Positions 23,480 to 32,754 of a stretch of 32,754 nt of DNA are shown here, piece after piece. The DNA is taken from assembly GCA_029881425.1 (NCBI GenBank), contig JAOUMO010000006.1, forward strand, positions 1-32,754, given 5' to 3'. The DNA is from Gammaproteobacteria bacterium (GTDB lineage Bacteria > Pseudomonadota > Gammaproteobacteria > SZUA-229). The translations under genes and the position numbers were made by a program. The notes under the pieces were generated by a model that searched no databases, was not told where the DNA came from, and saw nothing but the letters and a program-made list of their open reading frames with translations. The stretch's first letter is position 1. Each line of letters opens with the position of its first letter.

Positions 23480-25450
23480 ATGAAAAGCCTGTGGAACGAT
23501 ACTGAAGCCGCCAACTACACCGATGAACTGGGCCTGCGTGTCTATAGCTCCCGGTTACTCGGGCGCAATACCGAACTGGTACTCCATGGCGGCGGCAATA
23601 CCTCGGTCAAAATCAGCCAGCGCAATATCCTCGGCGAAGACGAGCAACTGCTCTATGTCAAAGGCAGCGGCTGGGACCTGGAGACCATCGACCGCCCCGG
23701 TTTTGCCCCGGTACGGCTGGATCACCTGCAACGACTGGCCCAACTGGATCAGCTCTCTGACCCGGACATGGTGAATGAACTCAAGACCCACATGACCCTG
23801 GCCTCGGCACCGACGCCCTCTGTCGAGGCGATACTGCATGCCATACTGCCCTACAAATACGTGGACCACACCCATGCGGATGCGGTCGTCACCATCACCA
23901 ATACCCCCAACGGCCTGCAGCATATCCGCCAGATCTATGGCGATAGCATGGTCATAGTCCCTTATGTAATGCCCGGTTTTGACCTGGCAAAAAGCTGCGC
24001 CAGATGTTTTGCCGAACAGGCCAATGACAGCACCCGGGGCATGATCCTGATGAATCACGGCATCTTTTCCTTTGCCGAAACCGCCCGGGAGTCCTATGAG
24101 CGCATGATTGAGCTGGTCAGCATGGCCGAGGCCTTTCTACAGGACAAGGATGCATGGCAGCTAGCCACAGGAACCGCATCGGCCATCGCCCCCGACCGCC
24201 TCGAACTGGCCGACCTGCGCAAACAGGTGTCAGATACCCGTGGCGAGGCCCTGGTGATGCACAGCCGCCGTGATGCACGCACCCTGTCCTTCACCGGTCG
24301 CGATGACCTGGCGACGATCTCGCAACAGGGCCCGGCAACCCCGGATCACGTAATACGTACCAAGCGCCTGCCGATGCTGGGCAGCGACAGCCAGGCCTAT
24401 AGTCGGGCCTATGAAGACTACTTCAAGACACACGCCGCCAGTGCCCGTGAGACCAAAACCATCCTCGATACCGCACCGCGCGTCATCCTCGACCCCCGTC
24501 TCGGACTCTGCACCCTGGGTCGCTCAATGAAGGATGCCATGATCGTGCATGATATTTACCTGCACACCATGGACATTATCGAACGCGCCAGCCTGCTGGA
24601 CTGCTTCCAGGCGCTACCGGCACAGGACATTTTTGATGTGGAGTACTGGGACCTTGAACAGGCCAAACTCAGCAAATCCGGCAAGGCACCCATGTTTAGC
24701 GGCGAAATTGCCCTGGTCACGGGTGCCGCCTCGGGTATAGGCAAGGCCTGCGTTGACTCACTACTGGCCAGGGGTGCCGCCGTAGTCGGCCTGGATATTA
24801 ACCCCGCTATTACGCAGCTACACGAGCGCATGGACTTCCTTGGACTGGTCTGCGACGTAAGCGACAACACTGCCATTGAACAGGCACTGGATCAGGCCGT
24901 CACCCACTTTGGCGGCCTCGATATGCTGGTACTCAATGCCGGCATATTCCCCAAAAGTGCCCGCATCGACGCCATGGACATGGCGGTCTGGCAAAAGACC
25001 CTGGATATTAATCTCACCGCCAGCCTTAACCTGATGCGCCTCGCTCACCCGTTACTCAAACGGGCACCCAGGAGTGGCCGCGTCGTAGTCATCGGCTCAA
25101 AAAATGTCCCCGCGCCCGGCCCCGGCGCCGCCGCCTATTCGGCCTCCAAGGCAGCACTCAACCAGCTGGTACGCGTCGCGGCACTGGAATGGGGACAGGA
25201 CAATATCCGCATCAATGAACTACACCCCAACGCCGTATTCGATACCGCCATCTGGACCGATGAGATACTCGCTGCCCGTGCCGCATCCTATGGCCTTACA
25301 GTGGATGAATACAAAAAACGTAACGTGATGAAAGTCGAAGTCACCAGCCACGATGTCGCCGAACTAACGGCTGAAATGTGCGGGCCTTTATTTGCCAAGA
25401 CACTGGCGGCGCAACTACCTATTGATGGTGGGGATGAGCGAGTTATTTAA
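23480..25450 (+). CDS. Bifunctional class II aldolase / short-chain dehydrogenase (rhamnulose-1-phosphate aldolase/alcohol dehydrogenase type)
   Basis: N-terminal aldolase class II (GGGNTSVKI, YKYVDHTHADAVVTITN, LMNHGIFSF) fused to SDR domain (LVTGAASGIGKACVDSLLARGAAVVGLD, LVLNAGIFP, AYSASKAALNQLVR). Confidence 0.92.
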   Translation: MKSLWNDTEAANYTDELGLRVYSSRLLGRNTELVLHGGGNTSVKISQRNILGEDEQLLYVKGSGWDLETIDRPGFAPVRLDHLQRLAQLDQLSDPDMVNELKTHMTLASAPTPSVEAILHAILPYKYVDHTHADAVVTITNTPNGLQHIRQIYGDSMVIVPYVMPGFDLAKSCARCFAEQANDSTRGMILMNHGIFSFAETARESYERMIELVSMAEAFLQDKDAWQLATGTASAIAPDRLELADLRKQVSDTRGEALVMHSRRDARTLSFTGRDDLATISQQGPATPDHVIRTKRLPMLGSDSQAYSRAYEDYFKTHAASARETKTILDTAPRVILDPRLGLCTLGRSMKDAMIVHDIYLHTMDIIERASLLDCFQALPAQDIFDVEYWDLEQAKLSKSGKAPMFSGEIALVTGAASGIGKACVDSLLARGAAVVGLDINPAITQLHERMDFLGLVCDVSDNTAIEQALDQAVTHFGGLDMLVLNAGIFPKSARIDAMDMAVWQKTLDINLTASLNLMRLAHPLLKRAPRSGRVVVIGSKNVPAPGPGAAAYSASKAALNQLVRVAALEWGQDNIRINELHPNAVFDTAIWTDEILAARAASYGLTVDEYKKRNVMKVEVTSHDVAELTAEMCGPLFAKTLAAQLPIDGGDERVI

Positions 25451-25478
25451 TAAGCCATCTACCAGCCAGCTTGTTATT

Positions 25479-25500
25479 TTCTAATTACAGATAATTAGAA
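25479..25500. repeat. Inverted repeat TTCTAATTA-CAGA-TAATTAGAA
   Basis: Perfect 9-bp arms with 4-nt loop, 29 bp after the aldolase/SDR stop. Confidence 0.65.
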
Positions 25501-25507
25501 CAAGCCC

Positions 25508-25600
25508 ATGAAGCTCTCATACATTTACCTGGCCATCGCCATTATTGCAGGAGCTATTGTTACCAGCGCGATCAAGACCAGCGATGAATTTATTTCCTGA
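25508..25600 (+). CDS. Possible 30-aa single-pass membrane small protein
   Basis: ATG...TGA encodes MKLSYIYLAIAIIAGAIVTSAIKTSDEFIS, a hydrophobic helix; no strong SD, below the ORF-track length threshold. Confidence 0.3.
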   Translation: MKLSYIYLAIAIIAGAIVTSAIKTSDEFIS

Positions 25601-25951
25601 AAATATTAACCTCTAGTCCATTGCTCAAATTTTAATCGTGAACTTACCCTCCATATACACTGATATACGTAGCTTTCTGTCTAAAATATTCTTAAGAACA
25701 GGTGAAAGCTTATCCAGGGAATTTGTGTCAGGATCAGGTTTCAAAGTACAAAAAATCTAAATAGTCTTTCTAATCATAGCCAGATCAAAACATTCAAGGC
25801 ACTTGAATATCCCTTTAGCACTTACATCACAGGCCCAGGATTAATAGAGAATCTTTATTCTGACTCTATAAATAGCGCAATAACAGCTATAGTAAATAAA
25901 GGAGGTGTTCTGTATTATTTAGATATCCCGTGCACATCAGGCTACTATCGC

Positions 25952-28051
25952 ATGCATCTAATCAATGACTATAAATCCTATTCTAAAAAACACCCCTTAA
26001 AAGCACGAATCCTGCTTTCATTATTTATTATCATCATAACCCTCGCAATTATAAGAGCATTACTACCTACAGCCATAAAAATAGGCGCTCACTACTGGTT
26101 TGACTCAAACAATATAAAGATTGAAATTGGTAAAATTGAAATCGCCTTATTTAATGGCTCTTTTGCTATTAATAATGTTTCAGGCGAAAGCTCAACTGGC
26201 AAAAATTTCTCTCTCGATAAATTTAAGGCTTCCTGGCAGTGGAAGCAGCTACTTAACAAGACCGCCTTTATCAAAAATTTAGAAATTGACACGCTTAAAG
26301 CTGATGCAGCATTTTATAAAGACGGGATTATGAATATTGCAGGCCTTGTCATAAAACCCAATAACGATAAGCAGATAGAAACACAGACGCCCACCATTAA
26401 TAAAGACACTTCCCCCCCCTGGAATGCCGTTGTAGAAACCATTAAATTATCTGGCATTGAATTCTGCCTGCAGCAGCACAATGAAGAAAAAACACCTGAT
26501 GTTGATTATTGTGCCACATTAGCCAGCCTTAACTGGAACGGCAGTATAGAATTTAAACCATCAACACAGGACAAGACTGCTGAGATAACACCGCTGCATG
26601 TAAATGGGACATTAAAATTAAATAACATCGTACTTAAAAACAATAAACTCAACCTTGCTTTACTTGATATTAAAGCCATCGATATTCAAGACATCAATAT
26701 ACAGACACCTTTCAACATAAACGCCTCCAGAATCGACATAAACAACTTGACCGCATTGCAACGTAACAACAACACTGGAGCCAATGACGCCCAACTTGTT
26801 GCATTTGATCTTCTTTCTATTCAACCTATATCATTTTTAAACCTGAACAACCTAAAACTCGGCACAATTAAACTTAATGCGGCACAAGCATTTTTGAATA
26901 TTGATAAAAACGGCAAAACTGATTTTGCAAAATGGATGCCGAAAAAAACAAAACAAAAACCTGCCGCACAAGACACCGTGAAAATCAATGAGGAGCCTTT
27001 TGATTTCTCCTTTGATGAATTCATATTCAATACTGACAAGCACATCCTCTTTGTCGACAACAGCCTAAAAGAAACCTTTTCCACAGACATACACGCCATT
27101 GATATCGGATTTAAAAAGCTTGATAGCCATACCCCCAATGTTCTAAGCCATGCAAATGTATCATTTAAGATTGATAAACATGCCACTTTTAAAATAGAAA
27201 CAGACCTGATGCCATTAGCAAAAAAAATATCGGTGAAAGGCAAAGGAGAAATATCTGGACTTGACCTAAGAATGCTAGCACCTTATACCAAGCAGTTTAT
27301 CGGGCACAATATTAAAAGTGGGCAACTTGATACAAACCTGAAACTTGACATTAAAAAAGGAATTATTGACAGCAATATTGAACTCGCTTTACATCACTTT
27401 GAGCTAAAAACATTAAGCAAAAAAGAAGCTGATGAACTTAATAGTGAATTTGGCTTTCCATTAAACAGCTCTTTATCCTTACTGCGCGACAAAGATAACA
27501 CTATTCGCCTTAACATCCCTGTTAATGGAGATGTTGCTAACCCAGAATTTGATCCAAGTGATGCCATTATCAAAGCCAGCTCAAGCGCCATCACATCATC
27601 TATTATTCAATACTACACACCTTTTGGCCTGATATTTACTGCCAGCGCCCTAATCGACCTTGCCTCTGCACTTAACTTCGAGCCAGTAATCTTCGAAGCA
27701 AATATGGCCGCGTTAACCCCCGATCACCAGGACCAATTAAACAAACTTGCAACCTTGATGACTGAACGTCCAGGAATTCATTTAACTCTTTGCGGCATCA
27801 GCAACATGATGGACAAAGACACTCTCTTTCCTGCGCCAAAAAACCTGACAGCAGCAACCGAGACCAAAACAACCGCAGAAGACCCTATGTCAAAAGAAAA
27901 ATTAAATACCCTTAAAAAACTGGCCGAAACACGTAGCTCAGCTATAAAAAACCACCTGGTTAACACAAAATCCATTAAAGCCAGCCGACTTATAGAGTGC
28001 GCGCCCGAGTATGAAATAGATGGGATACCCGGGGTATTAATTAGTATTTAA
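25952..28051 (+). CDS. DUF748 / AsmA-like family envelope protein
   Basis: 699 aa; N-terminal TM helix (ILLSLFIIIITLAIIRALLP), AsmA-like repeats (IKIEIGKIEIALFNGSFAINNVSGE; LNLNNLKLGTIKLNAAQAFLNIDKNGKTDF), and C-terminal FEANMAALTPDHQDQLNKLATLMTERPGIHLTLCG typical of DUF748. Confidence 0.85.
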   Translation: MHLINDYKSYSKKHPLKARILLSLFIIIITLAIIRALLPTAIKIGAHYWFDSNNIKIEIGKIEIALFNGSFAINNVSGESSTGKNFSLDKFKASWQWKQLLNKTAFIKNLEIDTLKADAAFYKDGIMNIAGLVIKPNNDKQIETQTPTINKDTSPPWNAVVETIKLSGIEFCLQQHNEEKTPDVDYCATLASLNWNGSIEFKPSTQDKTAEITPLHVNGTLKLNNIVLKNNKLNLALLDIKAIDIQDINIQTPFNINASRIDINNLTALQRNNNTGANDAQLVAFDLLSIQPISFLNLNNLKLGTIKLNAAQAFLNIDKNGKTDFAKWMPKKTKQKPAAQDTVKINEEPFDFSFDEFIFNTDKHILFVDNSLKETFSTDIHAIDIGFKKLDSHTPNVLSHANVSFKIDKHATFKIETDLMPLAKKISVKGKGEISGLDLRMLAPYTKQFIGHNIKSGQLDTNLKLDIKKGIIDSNIELALHHFELKTLSKKEADELNSEFGFPLNSSLSLLRDKDNTIRLNIPVNGDVANPEFDPSDAIIKASSSAITSSIIQYYTPFGLIFTASALIDLASALNFEPVIFEANMAALTPDHQDQLNKLATLMTERPGIHLTLCGISNMMDKDTLFPAPKNLTAATETKTTAEDPMSKEKLNTLKKLAETRSSAIKNHLVNTKSIKASRLIECAPEYEIDGIPGVLISI

Positions 28052-28106
28052 CCAATAAATATAGATCCCCATACGCCCTACAAAACTATTTTAGAGAGAC
28101 ATTAAA

Positions 28107-28934
28107 ATGGAAAAAGAACTTCAACAAGCACAAGAAATATATAAGCTCATTACCGAGTATTTCGTCACTTACAGCTTTCAACTGCTTGGTGCAGCTATTA
28201 TTCTAATTTTAGGGATCTTTATCGCAAAAAAAGTAAGTAACTTTGTCTATAAAATCTGCGAGAGCAAAGAATTAGATATCACCTTGACTCGATTTATTGC
28301 CAGTACGACAAAAATCGCCATAATCGTGATGATTGCTGTTATTGCATTAGGAAAAATTGGAATAAGTGTTACACCCTTCGTCGCAGCAATCGGCGCTTTG
28401 TCCCTGGGTGCTGGCCTGGCTGCCCAGGGCCTGTTATCTAATTATGGCGCAGGCTTGAACATAATCCTGGCTCGACCTTTTGTAGTAGGTGATACCATTC
28501 GCGTACAAAATGTCATTGGTCAAGTGAAAGAAGTTCATTTAGCCCATACCATCTTAAACGATGAAGACAATGTCGAAATAACAATCCCTAACAAGCATAT
28601 TATCGGTGAAGTCCTTAGTAACTCACATAGTGACACATTAGCCGAAGAAACTATTGGAATTTCTTATGACAGCGACCCGGAGGAGGCTGTCTCTGTTATC
28701 ATCAGCGCACTGAATACTGTTGAGAACATGAGCACCGAAAGGAAACCACAAGTTGGAATTGAAAACTTTGCAGACAGTAGTATATTAATTGGTATCCGTT
28801 TCTGGGCACCAACCTGTAATTATTTTGAAACACGTTACCGCGCTAATGCAGCCATTTTTAAAGCATTGAAATCATCCAACATTACTATTCCTTATCCCCA
28901 GCGTGAAATTCGTATCCTATCTGATAAGACATAA
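28107..28934 (+). CDS. MscS-family mechanosensitive ion channel
   Basis: GISVTPFVAAIGALSLGAGLAAQGLLSNYGAGLNIILARPFVVGDTIRVQNVIGQVKEVHLAHTIL...ITIPNKHIIGEVLSN: MscS TM3 and beta-domain. Confidence 0.95.
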   Translation: MEKELQQAQEIYKLITEYFVTYSFQLLGAAIILILGIFIAKKVSNFVYKICESKELDITLTRFIASTTKIAIIVMIAVIALGKIGISVTPFVAAIGALSLGAGLAAQGLLSNYGAGLNIILARPFVVGDTIRVQNVIGQVKEVHLAHTILNDEDNVEITIPNKHIIGEVLSNSHSDTLAEETIGISYDSDPEEAVSVIISALNTVENMSTERKPQVGIENFADSSILIGIRFWAPTCNYFETRYRANAAIFKALKSSNITIPYPQREIRILSDKT

Positions 28935-28947
28935 AAAGATAAGCCAG

Positions 28948-30777
28948 TTACTCTACCGTCACCGACTTCGCCAGATTACGCGGCTGATCCACATCGGTTC
29001 CCTTGCGCACTGCTACAAAATATGAAAACAGTTGCAGGGCGACCGCATATAAAATGGGCGCCACTTCGGCCGCAATCGCGGGCACCTGGATCACATGGCA
29101 GGCACCATCAAGATCCGAGGTATCGAGTCGTTCATCGGCGAACAGGTAGACCTCACCTTTTCTTGCCAGCACTTCCTGCAGGTTGGACTTGAGCTTATCT
29201 TCCAGACCATCTTTTGGCGCCACGGCAATAATCGGCATCAACGGATCCACCAGTGCCAATGGGCCATGTTTTAGTTCGCCGGCAGGGTAGGCTTCTGCAT
29301 GGATATAGGAGATCTCCTTGAGTTTTAACGCACCTTCCATGGCAATTGGGTACTGCACACCACGACCGAGAAATATAGCATTCAGCGTATCTTTGAAATT
29401 ATCGGACCAGATTTCAATCTGGTCCGTATTAATCACTTTTTCAATCAATGATGGCAGGCCGTTTAACTCAGTAAGAATCTGTTTTTCTGTGACCTCAGTT
29501 AACTGGTGTCGACGACCCAATGCCAGCGTCAGCAACATCAGGCCTATCAGCTGTGTGGTGAAGGCCTTGGTCGAGGCTACACCGATTTCCGGACCGGCGC
29601 GCGTCATCAGCACCAGGCGTGATTCACGCACCAGTGAACTCTCCGGCACATTACATATAGCTAGACTTAAGGGACAGTTTTCCTTGAGCTTGCGTAGTGC
29701 GGCCAGGGTATCGGCGGTTTCACCGGACTGGGAAATGGTGACCACCAGCGTATCCTTGTTGATCACCGGGTTGCGATAACGGAATTCAGAAGCCACTTCC
29801 ACGTTACAGGGGATACCCGCCATGGCCTCCAGCCAGTAACGCGCCACCATACCCGCATGATACGAGGTACCACAGGCAATAATCTGTACCTGTTTGACCT
29901 GGTCAAACACCTCGGCGGCATCGGCACCAAAGGCATTATCCAGTACACGGCCATCATAAACACGGCCTTCCAGTGTATCCATCAGCACCTTTGGCTGCTC
30001 ATGGATTTCCTTCATCATAAAATGACGGAACTTGCCACGGCTGACCGCATCCATACTCAACTCAGTGGTGCGTATTTCCCGCTCAACGAGCTCACCTGAT
30101 TTATCAAAAATCTGTAGTGCATCGATATGAATATCGGCTATATCGCCTTCTTCAAGGAAAATAAAGCGTTGCGTCACCGGCAATAATGCAGCCACATCCG
30201 AGGCGATGAAATACTCACCAAAGCCCACGCCAATGACCAGCGGGCTACCACTACGCGCCGCAATCAATCGCCCCGGTTCGTCCACTGCAATCACACCCAG
30301 CGCATAGGCACCTTCCAGGTCGGTGATGGCATGCTTTACTGCTGCCAGTAAATCATCGCCCTTTAAGCGGTAAGACTGTATCTGGTGTACCACGACCTCG
30401 GTATCAGTCTCCGAGGTAAACTTGAAACCATTGGCCATCTGCTGCTGGCGCAGGGCATTATGATTTTCAATAATACCGTTATGCACCACGGCCACTTTTT
30501 TATCACAGATATGAGGATGGGCATTGGCCTCTGAAGGCACACCATGTGTCGCCCAGCGAGTATGCGCTATACCCAGCCCACCTTTGATCGGCTGAGTAAC
30601 CAGGGACCTGGCCAGCTCTTCCACTTTACCCAGCCGACGCACCCTCTCCAGGCATGCTGCATCATTCACTACTGCAATACCTGCCGAGTCATATCCTCGA
30701 TATTCCAGGCGTCTTAAGCCTTCCAGCAAAATGGGCACTACATTACGCTCTGCTACTGCACCTACAATCCCGCACAT
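28948..30777 (-). CDS. glmS: Glutamine--fructose-6-phosphate aminotransferase (isomerizing)
   Basis: MCGIVGAVAERNVVPILLEGLRRLEYRGYDSAGIAV, two SIS domains, C-terminal DQPRNLAKSVTVE. Confidence 0.99.
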   Translation of the reverse strand: MCGIVGAVAERNVVPILLEGLRRLEYRGYDSAGIAVVNDAACLERVRRLGKVEELARSLVTQPIKGGLGIAHTRWATHGVPSEANAHPHICDKKVAVVHNGIIENHNALRQQQMANGFKFTSETDTEVVVHQIQSYRLKGDDLLAAVKHAITDLEGAYALGVIAVDEPGRLIAARSGSPLVIGVGFGEYFIASDVAALLPVTQRFIFLEEGDIADIHIDALQIFDKSGELVEREIRTTELSMDAVSRGKFRHFMMKEIHEQPKVLMDTLEGRVYDGRVLDNAFGADAAEVFDQVKQVQIIACGTSYHAGMVARYWLEAMAGIPCNVEVASEFRYRNPVINKDTLVVTISQSGETADTLAALRKLKENCPLSLAICNVPESSLVRESRLVLMTRAGPEIGVASTKAFTTQLIGLMLLTLALGRRHQLTEVTEKQILTELNGLPSLIEKVINTDQIEIWSDNFKDTLNAIFLGRGVQYPIAMEGALKLKEISYIHAEAYPAGELKHGPLALVDPLMPIIAVAPKDGLEDKLKSNLQEVLARKGEVYLFADERLDTSDLDGACHVIQVPAIAAEVAPILYAVALQLFSYFVAVRKGTDVDQPRNLAKSVTVE

Positions 30778-30901
30778 ATCTAAGTTTCCTGAAAATATTT
30801 ACTGAGTACGCCTACTTATTTTTATAATTTATCGAAGCATTAAACCTGTTTACAAATAAGTAATGCCATTCTTATTCATACACTTTATAAGATACTATGG
30901 C

Positions 30902-30930
30902 AAAAAGCCCCTGATATAAGGGGCTTTTTT
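30902..30930. terminator. Rho-independent (bidirectional-looking) terminator downstream of ssb
   Basis: AAAAAGCCCCT-gatat-AAGGGGCTTTTTT, GC stem flanked by A/T tracts, 27 bp past the ssb stop. Confidence 0.85.
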
Positions 30931-30956
30931 ATAATAGTCTGTTAATTATCTATTTA

Positions 30957-31427
30957 CTAGAACGGAATATCATCATCAAAACTATCATCCATTGCTGCAA
31001 CAGGCTGTTGTTGTGGTGCATTATTCTGTGACTGCTGTTGCGATGGTGCGTTCTGCCCCTGCTGTGATGATGAATAATCACCACCAGATGAACGACTACC
31101 TAGCATCTGCATTTCACTGGCAATGATTTTTGTTGTATAACGATCGTTGCCATTTTTATCCTGCCATTTTTCTGTACGTAGGCTGCCCTCGATATAAACC
31201 TGTGAACCCTTGCGTAAATATTCTGCTGCAATTTCTGCCAGTCGACCAAAGAAGGTCACGTTATGCCATTCCGTGCGCTCCTGTTTCTGATTTGTCTGCT
31301 TGTCTGTCCACTGCTCTGATGTTGCAACGACCAAACTGGTGACTGCACCGCCACTGGGCATGTATCGCGTCTCTGGATCTTTACCACAGTTACCGACGAT
31401 AATTACTTTATTAATTCCACGTGCCAT
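30957..31427 (-). CDS. ssb: Single-stranded DNA-binding protein
   Basis: [40 protein letters not shown] fold, Gln-rich linker, acidic tip [10 protein letters not shown]. Confidence 0.98.
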   Translation of the reverse strand: MARGINKVIIVGNCGKDPETRYMPSGGAVTSLVVATSEQWTDKQTNQKQERTEWHNVTFFGRLAEIAAEYLRKGSQVYIEGSLRTEKWQDKNGNDRYTTKIIASEMQMLGSRSSGGDYSSSQQGQNAPSQQQSQNNAPQQQPVAAMDDSFDDDIPF

Positions 31428-31452
31428 GTTGTATGTACCTCTAAGGGATAGG

Positions 31453-31486
31453 CCCCTGAAAATTTAATCCGGCGTGTTTTCAGGGG
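31453..31486. promoter_or_regulatory. Inverted repeat CCCCTGAAAA-(14 nt)-TTTTCAGGGG upstream of ssb
   Basis: Perfect 10-bp arms, 26 bp upstream of the ssb ATG, between the MFS gene and ssb; no long U-tract. Confidence 0.6.
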
Positions 31487-31583
31487 TTTGAGTTATCGAT
31501 ATATTCTAATTTACCAATCTCGTCTAATGCGATTTTGGTTGCGCAATGATTACAACAACCATACAAATTGTCCAGCCACCTCG

Positions 31584-32754
31584 TCACTTATTAATCGAAA
31601 ATTCGAGTAATTTTGCTTCATCCAGGGCATGCAACTCCACCTTAAGGTAAGCGATGCCTGCCCCAGCTTCGATACTGGCGCCCGCAACCCCCCTTACCGA
31701 CACCAGCTCTGAAATCATAGGATTAACCTGTGCTGGCTCAATCGGCCCTATGTTTAGCAGGTAGGTACTCAAGTAGCGTGGGTTTTTCATGCTAACAGCT
31801 GCCAGCAACCATACACATATAGCTACTGCACAGGCAATAAATACACCTTCGCTACCCCAGTGCTGGTAACTAAAACCACCCATGCCACCACCGACAAAGG
31901 CGCCGAGGAACTGGCCGCTCGAGTAGAGCCCCATCGCCGTACCCTTACGATCAGCGGGCGCCATTTTAGCCACTAGTGAAGGCAGGCTGGCCTCTAGCAG
32001 GTTAAAGGCGGTGAAAAATATCACCAAAATAAGACCCACCTGAAAAACCGTATCGGGCTGTATCAGCAACCCCAGTTCAGCAATGATTAATGTGCCAATG
32101 GCGCCAATGAACACCTGTTTCATGCGACGCCTTTTTTCAGCCAGGATGATAAAGGGCACCATCAAAACTACGGAGACCAAAAATACGGGCAGGTACAATT
32201 TCCAGTGCTGCGCCACATCAAAACCCAGCTCGCCCTGTAACATGGGCGGGATTGCCATAAAGCTGGCCATGAGCACCAAATGTAATACAAAAATCCCCAG
32301 GTTCAGCCTTAACAACTGGTGGTCGGCCAGCACATCCCTGAACTCGGTGGGTACGGCCTGGGCATCACGGTGAAAAATGCTATTTTCGGGGTCAGGCACC
32401 AGCGTAAAGAGTACGACGATTGCCATCACCGCCATCACCGCAGTAAACACGAACAGCCCAGGCACACCTATGTGACTGCTGAGAACGGGCCCCAGCACCA
32501 TGGCCAGCGCAAAAGAGAAGCCAATACTCACACCAATAAAACCCATCATCTTCAGCCGGTGCTCTTCCCGTGACAGGTCCGCCGCCAGCGCCATCAGTGT
32601 CGCCGCTATCGCACCACTACCCTGTAGGGCACGGCCAATAATAATGCCATAAATACTCTCTGAGCCGGCTGCGAGCAGGCTGCCCAGCGCAAAAATAACC
32701 AGGCCCAGGGTAATCATCAGCTTTCGACCATACTTATCCGACAGCATGCCATAG
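31584..32754 (-). CDS. MFS transporter, YajR-like with C-terminal ferredoxin-fold (YAM-like) domain; 5' end truncated by window
   Basis: LSDKYGRKLMITLGLVIFALGSLLAA MFS motif A, 8+ TM segments, then soluble tail VNPMISELVSVRGVAGASIEAGAGIAYLKVELHALDEAKLLEFSINK. The reading frame continues to the window edge. Confidence 0.85.
   Translation of the reverse strand, partial: YGMLSDKYGRKLMITLGLVIFALGSLLAAGSESIYGIIIGRALQGSGAIAATLMALAADLSREEHRLKMMGFIGVSIGFSFALAMVLGPVLSSHIGVPGLFVFTAVMAVMAIVVLFTLVPDPENSIFHRDAQAVPTEFRDVLADHQLLRLNLGIFVLHLVLMASFMAIPPMLQGELGFDVAQHWKLYLPVFLVSVVLMVPFIILAEKRRRMKQVFIGAIGTLIIAELGLLIQPDTVFQVGLILVIFFTAFNLLEASLPSLVAKMAPADRKGTAMGLYSSGQFLGAFVGGGMGGFSYQHWGSEGVFIACAVAICVWLLAAVSMKNPRYLSTYLLNIGPIEPAQVNPMISELVSVRGVAGASIEAGAGIAYLKVELHALDEAKLLEFSINK

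Overview
This looks like a gammaproteobacterial chromosome segment made up mostly of housekeeping genes. Minus-strand blocks in known conserved order are: (i) proA-nadD-rsfS-rlmH-maf-rng-yhdP; (ii) leuS-lptE-holA, followed by an adenosine-kinase-like gene, a PilZ gene and a DUF1631 gene; (iii) miaB-ybeZ(phoH-like)-ybeY-corC-lnt; (iv) a YajR-like MFS gene (truncated by the window), ssb and glmS. Plus-strand genes are a zinc-ribbon DUF1451-like protein, an XRE regulator, a bifunctional class II aldolase/short-chain dehydrogenase, a DUF748/AsmA-like protein and an MscS-family channel. I see no tRNA, rRNA, CRISPR array, transposase or phage module. The least ordinary parts are: a palindromic operator between the XRE regulator and a divergent small ORF; a 397-bp structured intergenic region between xre and lnt with a long interrupted inverted repeat; an AT-rich DUF748-MscS island preceded by about 500 bp of non-annotated sequence with a possible small membrane ORF and an orphan Shine-Dalgarno; and a 10-bp-arm inverted repeat upstream of ssb. 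I found no convincing new multi-gene system. Family names come from reading the translations, not from database searches.
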